Shown: piece after piece, positions 53,435 to 64,000 of the stretch
How the letters are laid out: the number at the start of each line of letters is the position of its first letter
Position numbering within the stretch: the stretch's first letter is position 1
Made by a program: the position numbers and the translations under genes
DNA from: Ostrinia nubilalis
Lineage: Eukaryota; Arthropoda; Insecta; Lepidoptera; Crambidae
Reading direction: 5' to 3'
Length of the DNA stretch: 64,000 bases
NCBI RefSeq assembly: GCF_963855985.1
Contig: NC_087097.1
Span: 7,721,001-7,785,000, forward strand
The notes under the pieces: generated by a model
The model's database searches: none
Told to the model about the DNA's origin: nothing
The model's input: only the letters and a program-made list of their open reading frames with translations

Positions 53435-54898
53435 TTATTTAATGTTTATTTTATTACTGTAATAAGTCGGTTCGCACTCTTCAAAAATTACGTAAGCGCT
53501 ACTTATAAACCTTTGTAGAGCCTCCCACTCCTGGGATTGTTCACCGCATTGGAGTTTTACCGCTGCAAGCGCTTTCTTGTAACGCTCCTCGGGTGGAACG
53601 TTCTTAACATCGTCGGTGTTGTAGACTTTCAAATCTATGTAGAACTCGCCGCTGGTGACTGCAGTCCGACGACACTGGCCCGAAGACACCCGCGATGTAA
53701 AGCTCGATGCGATGCTACGAGTTGTCTCCTTCGCACTTGCCCGCTCGTCCTTATTAATGATTGAAAACAAACTCTTCGTTTTCTTTGGTCTGTGAACAAT
53801 AGACATTTATTTAAGTAATGATTATTTTATTCAATAGAATATATTTTTTGTTAGTTTTATTTATTTAAAGGTTTTATTGCACACACACAAACACATAAGA
53901 ATGCTCTGTACAAAAAAGTTGTCAAAAGATCAGCTGTTGTACTTTAAACAATTAGGTACTATTTTACTTTAATTCGCTTAGATTTTTATGTAAGTACTTG
54001 TAAAAACTCATTGTAAATTAAAAATTTACCTTTTAGGGAATATTAAAATTAAGTGCTTGTAGAATAATTATGAGGGAGTTTGGTAATATTATTACTAAAA
54101 TCTTACTATTATATTATTAATGCAAAGTTTGTGTGGATGTCTGGCTGTGAGGATGTTTGTTACTCTTTCATGCAAAACCACTGAACAGATTTTGATGAAA
54201 CTTTACAGTATTATTGTTTATAACCCAGAATAACATATAGGCTATAATTTATGGCGATCTGTGATATACTAAATTTTACGCGGGTGAAGCCGCAGCCAAA
54301 AGCTAGTTAGATTATAAAGGTGGAAATTTACCTAGTTAGGGCTTCAACGTTCGCAACGGAATGGGCGGCAGGCTTTCGCTTCCTCGGCTTAGGCGCAGGC
54401 GTAGAAGCGGTTGAGGTCGACGCGCTGGTTTTGGACTTGCTCTTGCTCGAGCGCGGTGGTGGCACCACCTCTAATGGGGCCACGTCTTCAATGCTGGATG
54501 CGTACTCAGAATCCGACCTATAAAATATTAATCATCATTAGTCTATCTTCCTAATAATCATGACCACTGTCTAATTACGGTAATGACACATTTAAGTACA
54601 CTACCAAATACAAAGATACATACTATGCTAGCTAGATATATTGATGGTTGCGGGATTCGAACCCGCGACCAATTAGCTTAACAAAACACATCGCGGTTCT
54701 CTACACAAATACTAAAGTAAAGAAAACATGTAAAGAAATACTCAGTAAAGAAAACATTACTTGAAAATTATTTGTCAGAACAAACTAAGTATAAAATAAA
54801 TGTATAACAGTACTTACTCACATTTTGCACAATCGGGAGCTTGTTTCTTGCTATTCACAAAGAATCTCGCAAAGTAATTAATTTTATGCGGTGAAATT
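53435..54898 (-). CDS. Three-exon gene of unknown function, likely Polinton cargo
   Basis: Exons by splice sites and phase: 54818-54898 (acceptor ATACAG, donor GTAAGT), 54332-54517 (acceptor TTATAG, donor GTAAAT) and 53435-53789 (acceptor TTCACAG, stop at 53435-53437). Both introns are phase 2 and the reading stays open through all joins (about 205 codons). The first exon given has P-D-C-A-K-C-E and aromatic residues; the second is Ser/Pro/Lys-rich with a basic run (P-K-P-R-K-R-K, a possible nuclear signal). The third ends A-Y-V-I-F-E-E-C-E-P-T-Y-Y-S. A 5' exon with the start was not found. Exons are richer in GC than the surroundings. The C-terminal motif resembles the small ORF at 33304, hinting it belongs to the element. 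Confidence 0.6.
54101..54306 (+). mobile_element. Helitron-like repeat in an intron
   Basis: A|TCTTACTATTATATTATTAA start, GCGG...CCGC hairpin and AAAAGCTAG|T end. It lies wholly within the second intron of the minus-strand gene. Confidence 0.75.
54650..54677 (-). other. tRNA T-arm-like / pol III B-box sequence
   Basis: On the minus strand GCGGGTTCGAATCCCGC is a perfect T-arm with the B-box GGTTCGAATCC. No acceptor or anticodon arms could be matched around it, so it is not a tRNA gene. It could be a SINE remnant. It lies in the first intron of the spliced gene. Confidence 0.4.
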
Positions 54899-56884
54899 CT
54901 GTATTTATGTGATCAATAATAAATTGTCAGCAAAAATTAAGCTAATTAGTTAAAACTAAAGTAACAATAAAATGATATACAAATTTGGACCGTATTTTTA
55001 TGTTCGATAAGCACAGAAAAAAAATCACTAGCAAGTAGGTATTACCTTTTGAATTAAAATATTACCCATACTTTGATGTTACGTTTAAAGGAAATATGAT
55101 TGTGTTACACTATGTTGCAGTAAAAGTGAAATCAGAATCTAAAGTATGTAGGTTAATTTCTTAAATGGCTAGTCAAATACTAATTATGTAGTATTCCAAG
55201 TACCGAATTTCCATCATTCTATTTGTAAAGAGTTAAATTGTAATAAGCTACATTGATTTGAGTCTGCTTCCAACAGAAAACTAATAAACCAACTAATTTT
55301 ACTCACGATTTTATTCGATTTTATTTTTCCTCACAATGTTTACATCTTTTTTACAATGCATTGTCATTTAGAAAAAAATTGACTTACTTTATAAAGGTAG
55401 ATTTAACGGTAGAAGCATTATGTATCAGTCACCATTGAGTCACATAGAAAGATAAAAAGAATTATTAGTTTCAACTTGCAATGCAACACGAAGTAAACAA
55501 TAAAAATCTAAAGTTACATGTCGTGCACACACATTCAAAGCATTTAATGCTGAATCTGCAAGTAAGCTGTGTGAGACCAGGAGCTGAGATGTTTAAATCG
55601 ATGTTTTATTGAACATTTGAATAAAATGTATTTTATTTTCAGATTGGTTAAATATTGATATACATTTTCATTAAATATGAAATAAATGATTTAAAAGATT
55701 ATTTTATTTTTGCAATATTAGAAAGAGTAAGTACTTATAGTAGTATAGTAGTAAATGTACAATAAATAAATGTCTAATAGTCATAAATGTACAATAATGC
55801 AAAATGTCAAAAATTCGAAACAAAACTTTAAAACCATTTTAAAATGAACAGGTTTACAGATAAATATATAAAACTCTTACTCTTGGACTATAAATTGCAG
55901 CTCGTACATTCCCACGATCCACGCGATGCAACGTACAGTGTGACATTAGATTTCATCGAGTGCAAGTTCGTCATGTACGTAATAATTAAAAAGTATAAGT
56001 GCACATTTTAAAAACTCTGTGAAACCAGTGCAGTATTTCCTAAAATGTAAGTGTAATTATATATTTCATATACTTTTAAGTTTATAGGATAACTTTCGGA
56101 TCATGATTTTCGTTTAACTTGCGAGAGAGATTACCATTTTTTTGATACCTCTTTAAGATCATCACTCGCTTGCTGTTCCCAAGCTATCTGGGGTCAGTGC
56201 AGTATTTTTTCTTTTCTATACGTGGTTAAATTATGAATAAATAAACCATTTTTTCATTGATTTATAAAGAAAACTTTCTTCGCTTTGATTATAGTGTTAT
56301 TCAAAATATTTAATATATATCACAAATAAAAATCTTTAAATACTAAAATCAATAGATAATTGTTTGCTAATATTTATTACAGATTTTATTGACGATTAAA
56401 AAAAGTTCTCTTTATTTCAGGAGTACCTACTGCTCAGCAAGACAATTAAATATCTACAATAATAAGCAGAAAACGTCGTTATAGATCTTGGTTAAAACAG
56501 GTAACCTTTTTATTTATTAATAACGTTGCAATATTGTTAGAAGTTTCGGTTCTGTATTTAAACTGTTCACAATTTATTTAAAGCATTATTTATTTTTTCA
56601 GATCCCCAGTGACATGATTTAATTAATAAACTAATTAAATCGTGGATAAGAAACTTCGACGAGAAGAATTGATTTATATCATCAATAATCGTAGTAAAAA
56701 AGGTCTTAATTTATTTCAATTTATAATAAATTATGGTTGTGGTTGTTTTATTTGAATAAAAAATCTCAAGGTATGGTGTTACATAAAGGTGATGGTATGG
56801 TTGTGCTAAAAACGGTAAAGGTAAAAGGGTAAGTAATGGTAAACGGTAATAAAAGGTAATAGTAATCAGGTACCTAAGAAAGAA
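54899..56884. other. Interval without recognised genes
   Basis: AT-rich. It should contain the missing 5' exon and promoter of the minus-strand gene, but no exon with a compatible phase-2 donor could be identified. Confidence 0.4.
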
Positions 56885-58195
56885 CATTCAGAGATAGAAT
56901 CTTGACATAGCTCTTCAGCTGTGTATGTTAGGTAGGAGGACATTCAGTGAGAGAATCTTACCATGGGTCTTGAGCTGAATGTGTTAGGCAGAACAAACGG
57001 TAAGAGAATCTTACCATGGGTCTCTGAAGATACTTACCTCGGGTCTTCAACCGTTTGTGTTAGGAAGGACATTCAGTAAGATAATCTTACCATGGGTATT
57101 AAGCTGAATGTGTTAGGCGATACATTCAACAAAGGAATCTTACCATGGGTCCTGAGTTGTCTGTGTCATATTAGGCAGGACGTTCGGTGAGAGAATCTTA
57201 CCACGGGTCTCTCTGAAGATACTTACCTCGGGTCTTCAGCCGTTTGTGTTAGGAAGGACATTCAGTAAGATAATCTTACCATGGGTATTAAGCTGAATGT
57301 GTTAGGCGATACATTCAACAAAGGAATCTTACCATGGGTCCTGAGTTGTCTGTGTCATATTAGGCAGAACGTTCGGTGAGAGAATCTTACCACGGGTCTC
57401 TCTGAAGATACTTACCTCGGGTCTTCAGCCGTTTGTGTTAGGAAGGACATTCAGTAAGATAATCTTACCATGGGTATTAAGCTGAATGTGTTAGGCGATA
57501 CATTCAACAAAGGAATCTTACCATGGGTCCTGAGTTGTCTGTGTCATATTAGGCAGAACGTTCGGTGAGAGAATCTTACCACGGGTCTCTCTGAAGATAC
57601 TTACCTCGGGTCTTCAGCCGTTTGTGTTAGGAAGGACTTTCAGTAAGATAATCTTACCATGGGTATTAAGCTGAATGTGTTAGGCGATACATTCAACAAA
57701 GGAATCTTACCATGGGTCCTGAGTTGTCTGTGTCATATTAGGCAGAACGTTCGGTGAGAGAATCTTACCACGGGTCTCTCTGAAGATACTTACCTCGGGT
57801 CTTCAGCCGTTTGTGTTAGGAAGGACATTCAGTAAGATAATCTTACCATGGGTATTAAGCTGAATGTGTTAGGCGATACATTCAGCAAAGGAATCTTACC
57901 ATGGGTCCTGAGTTGTCTGTATCATATTAGGCAGAACGTTCGGTGAGAGAATCTTACCACGGGTCTCTCTGAAGATACTTACCTCGGGTCTTCAGCCGTT
58001 TGTGTTAGGAAGGACATTCAGTAAGATAATCTTACCATGGGTATTAAGCTGAATGTGTTAGGCGATACATTCAGCAAAGGAATCTTACCATGGGTCCTGA
58101 GTTGTCTGTATCATATTAGGCAGAACGTTCGGTGAGAGAATCTTACCACGGGTCTCTCTGAAGTTACTTACCACGGGGCTTCAACCGAATGTTTT
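56885..58195. repeat. Tandem array of hairpin units, 189-bp higher-order period
   Basis: The block beginning AGGAAGGACATTCAGTAAG starts at 57062, 57251, 57440, 57629, 57818 and 58007, exactly 189 bp apart. Each holds four ~47-bp subunits built around AATCTTACCATGGGT or a variant (ATACTTACCTCGGGT). Several subunits are hairpins whose arms differ but still pair: ACATTCAG with CTGAATGT, and ACAAACGGT with ACCGTTTGT. Looser subunits lie at 56885-57061. The array ends about 25 bp before the right terminal repeat. Confidence 0.9.
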
Positions 58196-58219
58196 GATCA
58201 AGATACTTATTTAAATGTA

Positions 58220-58335
58220 TTCAACACTCCGTTCGTAGTGTATTATTGGGCATTCTGTCAAACCAGAGTGAGCGCAGCGAACGGTCGGAAGCGAAGCGGA
58301 CGACTGGGGGACAGAATGCCCAATAATACACTACT
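58220..58335. repeat. Right terminal inverted repeat of the Polinton
   Basis: Exact reverse complement of 19061-19176, including the internal 25-bp hairpin stem. TATCTT follows at 58336-58341. Confidence 0.95.
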
Positions 58336-58341
58336 TATCTT
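58336..58341. repeat. Target site duplication TATCTT (right)
   Basis: Same six bases as 19055-19060. Confidence 0.9.
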
Positions 58342-59667
58342 TTCATTGATTTGCTGTAGACTATTTCGGAATCCCATAAAAAAGTCTAACAATAACAATT
58401 TTTCTTTACTTTTTGTATTGTGAAATAAAATAGATATCACAAGATTTATTTATTTCTGGTTATTGTATAACATGTCCCAGTGATCGTCATAAAACACGCA
58501 TTTGTATCAACGAAAGGCGCGTATTTAGGCTATTCTTAGATGAAATATGATCTCTATAATCAGCCAATAAGGTTCAAGTTATAACGGTGTAGTCTTCAGG
58601 GTTTGGACGGGACCTTTTCACCCGTTCTATTATTAGATTGAAAATGAATGTAACGGATAAACTGGGACAAACGATTGACTTCTATGACAAAGGGATCAGC
58701 CATCTGAAATTAATTCAATAAGAAAGGTCACAAAGTTGTATTTTATTTAGCACGAAATGTGTCCAACCGTGGAATAGGCACGGAAATGTGTTTGATGAAT
58801 AGATTTTCAATTTGTTCAATATAATATTATTAATTATTGAAAACAAAAGAATCCATTCTTTTCACATAATTATTTTATAGGTAGCGCATCATATCTCCGT
58901 CGTCTGATAAAATTATTTATATTATTTTCTTACTATTATATTGTTGTTAAAAAACATAACACAGGTACCTACTATTTAGATAATTATTAATTAAGTATTA
59001 TATTTTTAAAAAACTTTACATATTCATTAAAAAAGCTATCATGACTTTTTTTCTAACAATCAATTCAGTTTCGTTTTGTTATTCAAATGTTTTTCCAAGA
59101 TATGTTTTATTATTTATTCATATTTATGTGGAGAGTTGACACTTTTAATGACCTTTGTCATTCACTGTACCATGGTCGTGAAGTGTGTGACCGTGTCATC
59201 CTATACTCGTAATGTTTCAACAATCCACTACATGTATTGCCAAAGCTTAATCATTAACCCGTGGGGTGACAGTCCATCCTAATCTACCTTTATCTCGAAA
59301 CTCGGGAACTGTCCCAAAACTAAATTGAAATGAATGGCCCCAAGTTATATCCTAATTAGACGGAAGAAGTTTATATGTACGTCTCCTTAGAGTGTCGAAA
59401 TTAGAGTTTAACCACAGAGAAGAATGGGCACAGTAGACTCAGAATACGCCACACCAAGAAACCGCTGTTCGATTTTTCTCGATGTTCGTAATTTTCTAGA
59501 ATGAATCGGTTTTAAGAATATCGAAGTACCTATGTATTTATAGGCTGTATTGCAAAAATACTCATGGCTTGTAATAATGTAAGATAGTCGAAACATTTTT
59601 ATTTTCAAATCTCGTTTACAGTTACTCAGCTCACACTCTGTTACTATTATTAGTATAACAGTAATGA
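58342..59667. other. Right flank, non-coding
   Basis: No recognised gene or repeat; small ORFs only. Confidence 0.4.
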
Positions 59668-59873
59668 GGGCTATCGTTTTAGCGCTCACCAGTTGGCGCC
59701 ACTGTAGAGTAAGGTCCTGTCACTTGCTAGTAGCGAAGACAGTGGCGCCGACTGGTGAGCGCTAAAGTGGTAGGAGGAGTATCGCATTTGCACTCATCAA
59801 GATGGCGCCACTGTAGAGTAAGGTCCTGTCAATCGCCAGGGGTGCCAACTGTTAAGTATAAAAACGATAGCCC
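59668..59873. mobile_element. Palindromic MITE
   Basis: Ends GGGCTATCGTTTT and its complement. Inside, TTTTAGCGCTCACCAGTTGG pairs with sequence at about 59747-59771, and GGCGCCACTGTAGAGTAAGG occurs twice in direct order (about 59696 and 59805). No clear target duplication. Confidence 0.6.
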
Positions 59874-59929
59874 ATTGGATGTAAAAAAGACGACAAATTA
59901 AATTCCAACCATTCATCATCACAAAAAAA

Positions 59930-60050
59930 AGGCTTCCCACAATGATTTCCACATCACCCGGGTGGTAGTGGCCTGCATCCAGCGCGTGCCTGCTACCTTT
60001 ATGAGGTCGTCGGACCACCTTGTGGGTGAACGTCTCACGCTGCGTTTTTC
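59930..60050 (-). pseudogene. RTE-type LINE scrap
   Basis: Minus-strand frame reads R-W-S-D-D-L-I-K-V-A-G-T-R-W-M-Q-A, the same C-terminal region as the pieces at 3647 and 18670 but more diverged. Boundaries are approximate. Confidence 0.6.
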
Positions 60051-63000
60051 GGTAAGATTATGCGATTTTTTTAAAAGGTTGTTTTACCATTTTCATTCAC
60101 TATTTTCGCTCGGATTGAAACAACTGTTACTATCTGCAGTATGCAAAACTAAACTTGTTTACCTTTCTACAGAGCGGCATAAGGAAGTTTCCCAACGCCG
60201 CGGGTAGTAAGATTTCGCTAAAAGTGCCACAGTGGAAGTTTTTGCCCCGTGTTCCCCGTTATTATAGCTCGAATAACTCCCCTTGCCTATTCCAAGATTA
60301 TTTCTTCAAGCTTTGCAAGAATTATAAAGTTTTATTCTTGATTTCAAACTTATTTTAGAAGAGGTTTCTGTTGGTGAGCTAGTTTTAAAACTAGGGAGAA
60401 ATGTGCAGGATTGAGGTAAATATTCCGTGAAGTGGGTGAATTAAATACGAAAGTTTATTTTAAATTACTTTTTTCTGTATTTTCTAGTGTGTAACTAAAT
60501 ATGGTTGAACTTAATTTTAGTTTGTTTAGCCATCTCAAAGAATTCAATAAATAATAATTAACACTAAATAGCCCGGAAAGATAAACACTGCCTTGCTCTC
60601 GGAGTAACCCACTAGCTCCGATAGTAAGTGCAAACCGATAGCACTTCAACAAAAAAAAAAAACTTTTTGCGCATGGTATTGTGTCAAATTTCACCAATTT
60701 ATTCCTATACCTACCGATCATCATTCGGTCTCTAACAGTAGACTGAATAGTTATACTCTAGAGATCCATATCCCTTAAATGGAGTATTATTTTCTGGGAA
60801 CACACCTGCCTATTTGCGCCATCCAATCTTAGCAAAGCTACCAAATGTAGGTCGTCGCTCTATAAAATTATTAATAGTCTCCTATTCTATTTATATCAAT
60901 AAACGGCTCCAAAACTCTTATATTATGTATTAAGCTAGAAAACGCTGGCTTACATTTTACTTCTTATCCAGTCCCATCTTATCACGTGCCAATTTAACCT
61001 TTCGAAGACTAGTGCGCCCGTTTGCTAGAACGGTCGAACTTTTTATAGATTCTGACGTCTTTCAAACTGAGAAATTGTAGTTTCATATTTCAATAACTTA
61101 ACGAATAAATAGTGCCGTTTTATTTGTACTGTGTTTGATGTTGGGCTTGTAGTGTTGTAGTTTTTTGTAGGAAGGCAATAAAAACGTTGTGTGTTTTAAG
61201 CTAAGTTATAGTTTATAAAGTAGTGCTTGTAAATTGAGTTCGTTGTCGAGATGAAAATAATATTTTTAACGTAGAACAAACATTCACTTACACAGATAGT
61301 AATTTTTATAATACTTAGGTATTAAAAAAAATACCATCTGCATTAGCAAAGTTTAAAGAATCATTAGCTAATGCGCTTTATGTGACATGATAATAAAAAG
61401 GAATTCCTAAATAGTTATTGTTTAAAATGATTACCGAAATTTGCTGCGCGTGAGTTTATACAATATGTTACAAAAAGTACCTACTACTACACATGCCATA
61501 ATGTTCATTTGAATGTCTGTGTCTTCGCGTCATAATGTAGATCTGAGAACTCATATTATCAACGGGGCATATTAAGTTCAAAGTTTTCGCAACTTAAACC
61601 ATAAAGACTTCGGTTTGTAACGAGAAGCTGTAGAGCAAAGAAATATATAAGCGGAAGTTACTGCGGTCATTATATGAAATAACTTCACTTTATTTAACTT
61701 AGGTACTAGCTAATTTACAATTTTCGTTGAGACATTTTCTGGTTACATCTCATCGCAGGTATACATACATAGAGTCGCATAGTCTCTCTATGTGACTCTA
61801 AGAGAGAGACACAGAGTCACATAGATAGTATCATTTTTGGTGGCGATTGTGTGACAATAAAAAATTTGATGTATAATTTTACACCTCTAATTACTTATCC
61901 CAACTTTGGTATTATTAACGGTACTGTATTTGGTTTGGTTTTAGTCACGGTCTCGTAATACCATCAAACGCCAGATAATAATCGTGAATAACTTAAGACA
62001 CTACAATTTCGACGTCGCCCACACAGAAATTGATGTAAGCCCTTTAAGAACTTGAAATTCATATGTTCAGTAAGTAATAAACAATCGGATTAACACACTA
62101 AACACGTGTTCAATATACAGGAAAAGCTTGTAATTAATTTATTTACACCTAAGAGTAGTCAAAGTCGAGTAGGAAAGCTTTTGTTATATGAGAAGTTATT
62201 ACTTTGATCAAAGAAATGGAAAAAAAAACTGGATAATTGGATTCTTGTGAGATAACCTTCCCAGCAATAATATCGGTACCAGCAAGTTTTCGAAATATGA
62301 AATCGCCAAAATACCTATTAATTTTTTCAATTTAATGAAGGTATATTTATAAATGTCAAATTTTTAGATGCAGTGTATACGAGTATGATGAATAATAGAG
62401 AAGTTAATGTTTAATAATAGTTATATTTTTACTAAGAGAGAATACCTAAGTTTAAAGTCATTAGGATCATTAGGACTGTTGCCATAAAAATATAGATAGA
62501 GTTCCATCAGTAACTAAGCTGATGCAACAATAGGCTAGTTTCCTAAAAAAAAATATTAGACACACGTGTATTTTTATTCGACAGTTAAATAGTCAGTAAT
62601 TACGAAGATTTATGATGAGTTCCGCGTGACGTCACAAAGTGCTACACTTTTAAGCACGCCTTGACGTCACGGGAGTCACTGTATTTGGCACGCTGTAGGT
62701 ATCTCTTTAAATTTTCATTTGTTTAAAAAAGTGAAAAATACATGACAACTATTTTTTGATAAGTTAACCGACGGACTAATTCACTCTTGCTTTTTTACCC
62801 AGGAAATATCCCTATTGCCATGAATTATCAAAGACATCAAGGCAACATAAGCGATCAAATGTCAACCGAAACAAACAGAGTGGTATGCAAAACCGTAATG
62901 TTTTCACGTGAGGTACCTATAACATTTACATATCTGTCGGGTAATGAAATCTGAGCCGGGATATGGCACATACGGAACCCGGATTATTGAGGCGACGCGT

Positions 63001-63215
63001 CAAACTCCCTCAGAGAGGAGTATTATTTACTTTGAGATGTATCTACACTCGGTGTAACTTTTGTGCTCGGATAAGTACTCGGCAAATTGACAGCGGATGG
63101 AAAGCGAAGAGAAGACCGGGCGAGGTATTTTTGCTAGTGCTATTATGGATTCTATGTTCACAGTACGAGGTAAGTGAAACATTATCTTCTTCTTTTACTT
63201 ACTGACCTAGTGTCA
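60051..63215. other. Right flank, non-coding
   Basis: Only a small hairpin near 61771-61799 (AGAGTCGCATA with TATGTGACTCT) stands out. No gene is recognised. Confidence 0.4.
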
Positions 63216-63421
63216 TCTTTATAAAAGTGGAAGGTTGTCACTGACTGACTGACTTACTCACTCATCACGAAATCTCAGAAACTACAAGTGCTAGGAGTTT
63301 CAAATTTTGCATGGGGGTTCCTTTTAGAACGTAGGTGCTCACTAAGACGGAATTTTGCAAAATTCAACTCCTAAGGGGATAAAACGGGATTCACGCGTAC
63401 GAAGTGGCGGGCGGTCGCTAG
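63216..63421 (+). mobile_element. Non-autonomous Helitron-like repeat
   Basis: A|TCTTTATAAAAGTGGAAGG start and GGCGGGCGGTCGCTAG|T end, with a GACTGACTGACTTACTCACT stretch, typical of lepidopteran microsatellite-bearing Helitrons. Confidence 0.7.
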
Positions 63422-63614
63422 TTTTTCATAAAATGGCATAGCTAGATGACCAACAGATTACGTGACTGCCAACGATAAATTAAACATTCTTCGGACATTC
63501 AGTTCGCACAGATTGAGTTACAAGAGCCTTATCTAATTGAAAATCAAATGTCTGACGTCGAGTGTGTGAGTGCAGATTTCACAACCCTGCTCAAAAATTA
63601 AGTCAAGTGAGATA

Positions 63615-63813
63615 TAGATGGTTTCGTCCACGAAGACGCGCCCCACCATTCTTCCGCTAATGTTTGAGTGTTCCGGTACACACTAAATCATCCATGAGTG
63701 CCACACGCACACTACTATAATGACGCTCGGATTGCTCGGATCAAACTCCCCGCACACCGCGTTTCCCTCGACCAAAAATTGGTGGGGCACGTCTTCGTGG
63801 ATGAAACTATCTA
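63615..63813. mobile_element. 199-bp mariner-type MITE
   Basis: Inverted ends of about 37 bp (TAGATGGTTTCGTCCACGAA and complement, a few differences) are flanked by TA on both sides (63613-63614 and 63814-63815). Confidence 0.7.
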
Positions 63814-64000
63814 TACTGTCTAGGATGCCCTGTAAGTACAATAAATGTATTTTATTACCAAAGTTTTAGTTCCAAACGGAATTTAATAAACAAAGTATAC
63901 TGATAAATTATAGTCGTATCAAAGCGAACAGGAGGTAGAGCATTCTTGCACTTATAGATTTCCGTGCACAAGTTGTAATAAAAGGCGAATATTTAATACG

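Larger units (their letters stand above)
19061..58335. mobile_element. Polinton/Maverick virus-like DNA transposon
   Basis: A 39.3-kb element with 116-bp terminal inverted repeats starting AG and ending CT, flanked by a perfect TATCTT duplication. It encodes the full Polinton core: protein-primed DNA polymerase B, retroviral-type integrase with chromodomain, packaging ATPase, adenain-like protease, minor and major capsid proteins. Core genes are intact reading frames, apart from one gene split by a BEL retrotransposon. Most Polintons are 15-25 kb; the excess here is later insertions (BEL, two LINEs, a TIR element, MITEs, Helitron-like repeats) and an accessory zone at 45-58 kb. Confidence 0.95.

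Noticed and set aside
54320..54523. 67-codon plus-strand ORF
   Set aside because: It is the complement of the minus-strand exon 54332-54517, which has flanking splice sites and matching phases.
54650..54677. tRNA gene
   Set aside because: Only a T-arm-like sequence is present; no matching acceptor or anticodon arm was found.
56885..58195. CRISPR array
   Set aside because: Units differ throughout, have no constant repeat with unique spacers, lie in eukaryotic DNA and have no cas genes; it is a hairpin-unit satellite.
19061..58335. Endogenous virus of another class (adenovirus- or virophage-like)
   Set aside because: The combination of protein-primed POLB, retroviral-type integrase, terminal inverted repeats and a 6-bp target duplication is diagnostic for Polintons.
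59797..60207. Two opposed ORFs near a palindromic MITE
   Set aside because: They overlap an RTE LINE scrap and a MITE; the frames do not follow the recognisable LINE frame.
62963..63205. 80-codon plus-strand ORF
   Set aside because: No domain, no splice or neighbour support, and it runs into a Helitron-like repeat region.

Overview
The window looks like insect nuclear DNA, most likely from a moth or butterfly. It is AT-rich and dense in the short Helitron-like repeats (A|TC...CTAG|T), RTE-type LINE scraps and TATA-flanked CAGGGTG elements that are familiar from lepidopteran genomes. No ordinary host protein gene could be recognised on either side of the central element. The species call is an inference.

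Left flank (1-19,054): almost entirely nested mobile DNA. It holds an inverted-repeat element with a 154-bp tandem array (1-1562), a palindrome with two 418-bp arms (1728-2747), a long-TIR transposon flanked by TATA (3105-4566), and a hAT-like element with an 8-bp target duplication (5673-11148). The hAT-like element encloses a broken RTE LINE, which encloses a TIR element, which encloses a second LINE fragment. Smaller MITEs, a decamer array and Helitron-like pieces follow.

Centre (19,061-58,335): a complete Polinton/Maverick, a virus-like self-synthesising DNA transposon. It has 116-bp terminal inverted repeats beginning AG and a perfect 6-bp target duplication (TATCTT). The left half is a tight plus-strand block: packaging ATPase, a conserved unknown protein, a small coiled-coil-like protein, chromodomain integrase, a PLA2-type minor capsid protein, adenain-like cysteine protease, penton-like minor capsid protein, a 48-codon basic ORF, the major capsid protein and an unknown gene. 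Neighbouring genes repeatedly overlap at ATGA. The protease lies in the -1 frame of the PLA2 gene, just behind an A AAA AAC heptamer, so it may be made by ribosomal frameshifting. On the minus strand are protein-primed DNA polymerase B and two small related ORFs. The last plus-strand gene is split by a 6.5-kb BEL/Pao retrotransposon with identical LTRs and an integrase missing its catalytic core.

The right half of the Polinton is an unusually large accessory zone. It holds a TIR transposon with a LINE inside it, a MITE, a broken DDE transposase gene with repeated zinc-module exons, a second LINE inside Helitron-like repeats, a three-exon minus-strand gene whose C-terminal motif resembles one of the small Polinton ORFs, and a 189-bp tandem array built from hairpin units that ends 25 bp from the right terminal repeat.

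Right flank (58,342-64,000): non-coding as far as can be seen, with a palindromic MITE, an RTE scrap, a Helitron-like repeat and a TA-flanked mariner-type MITE.
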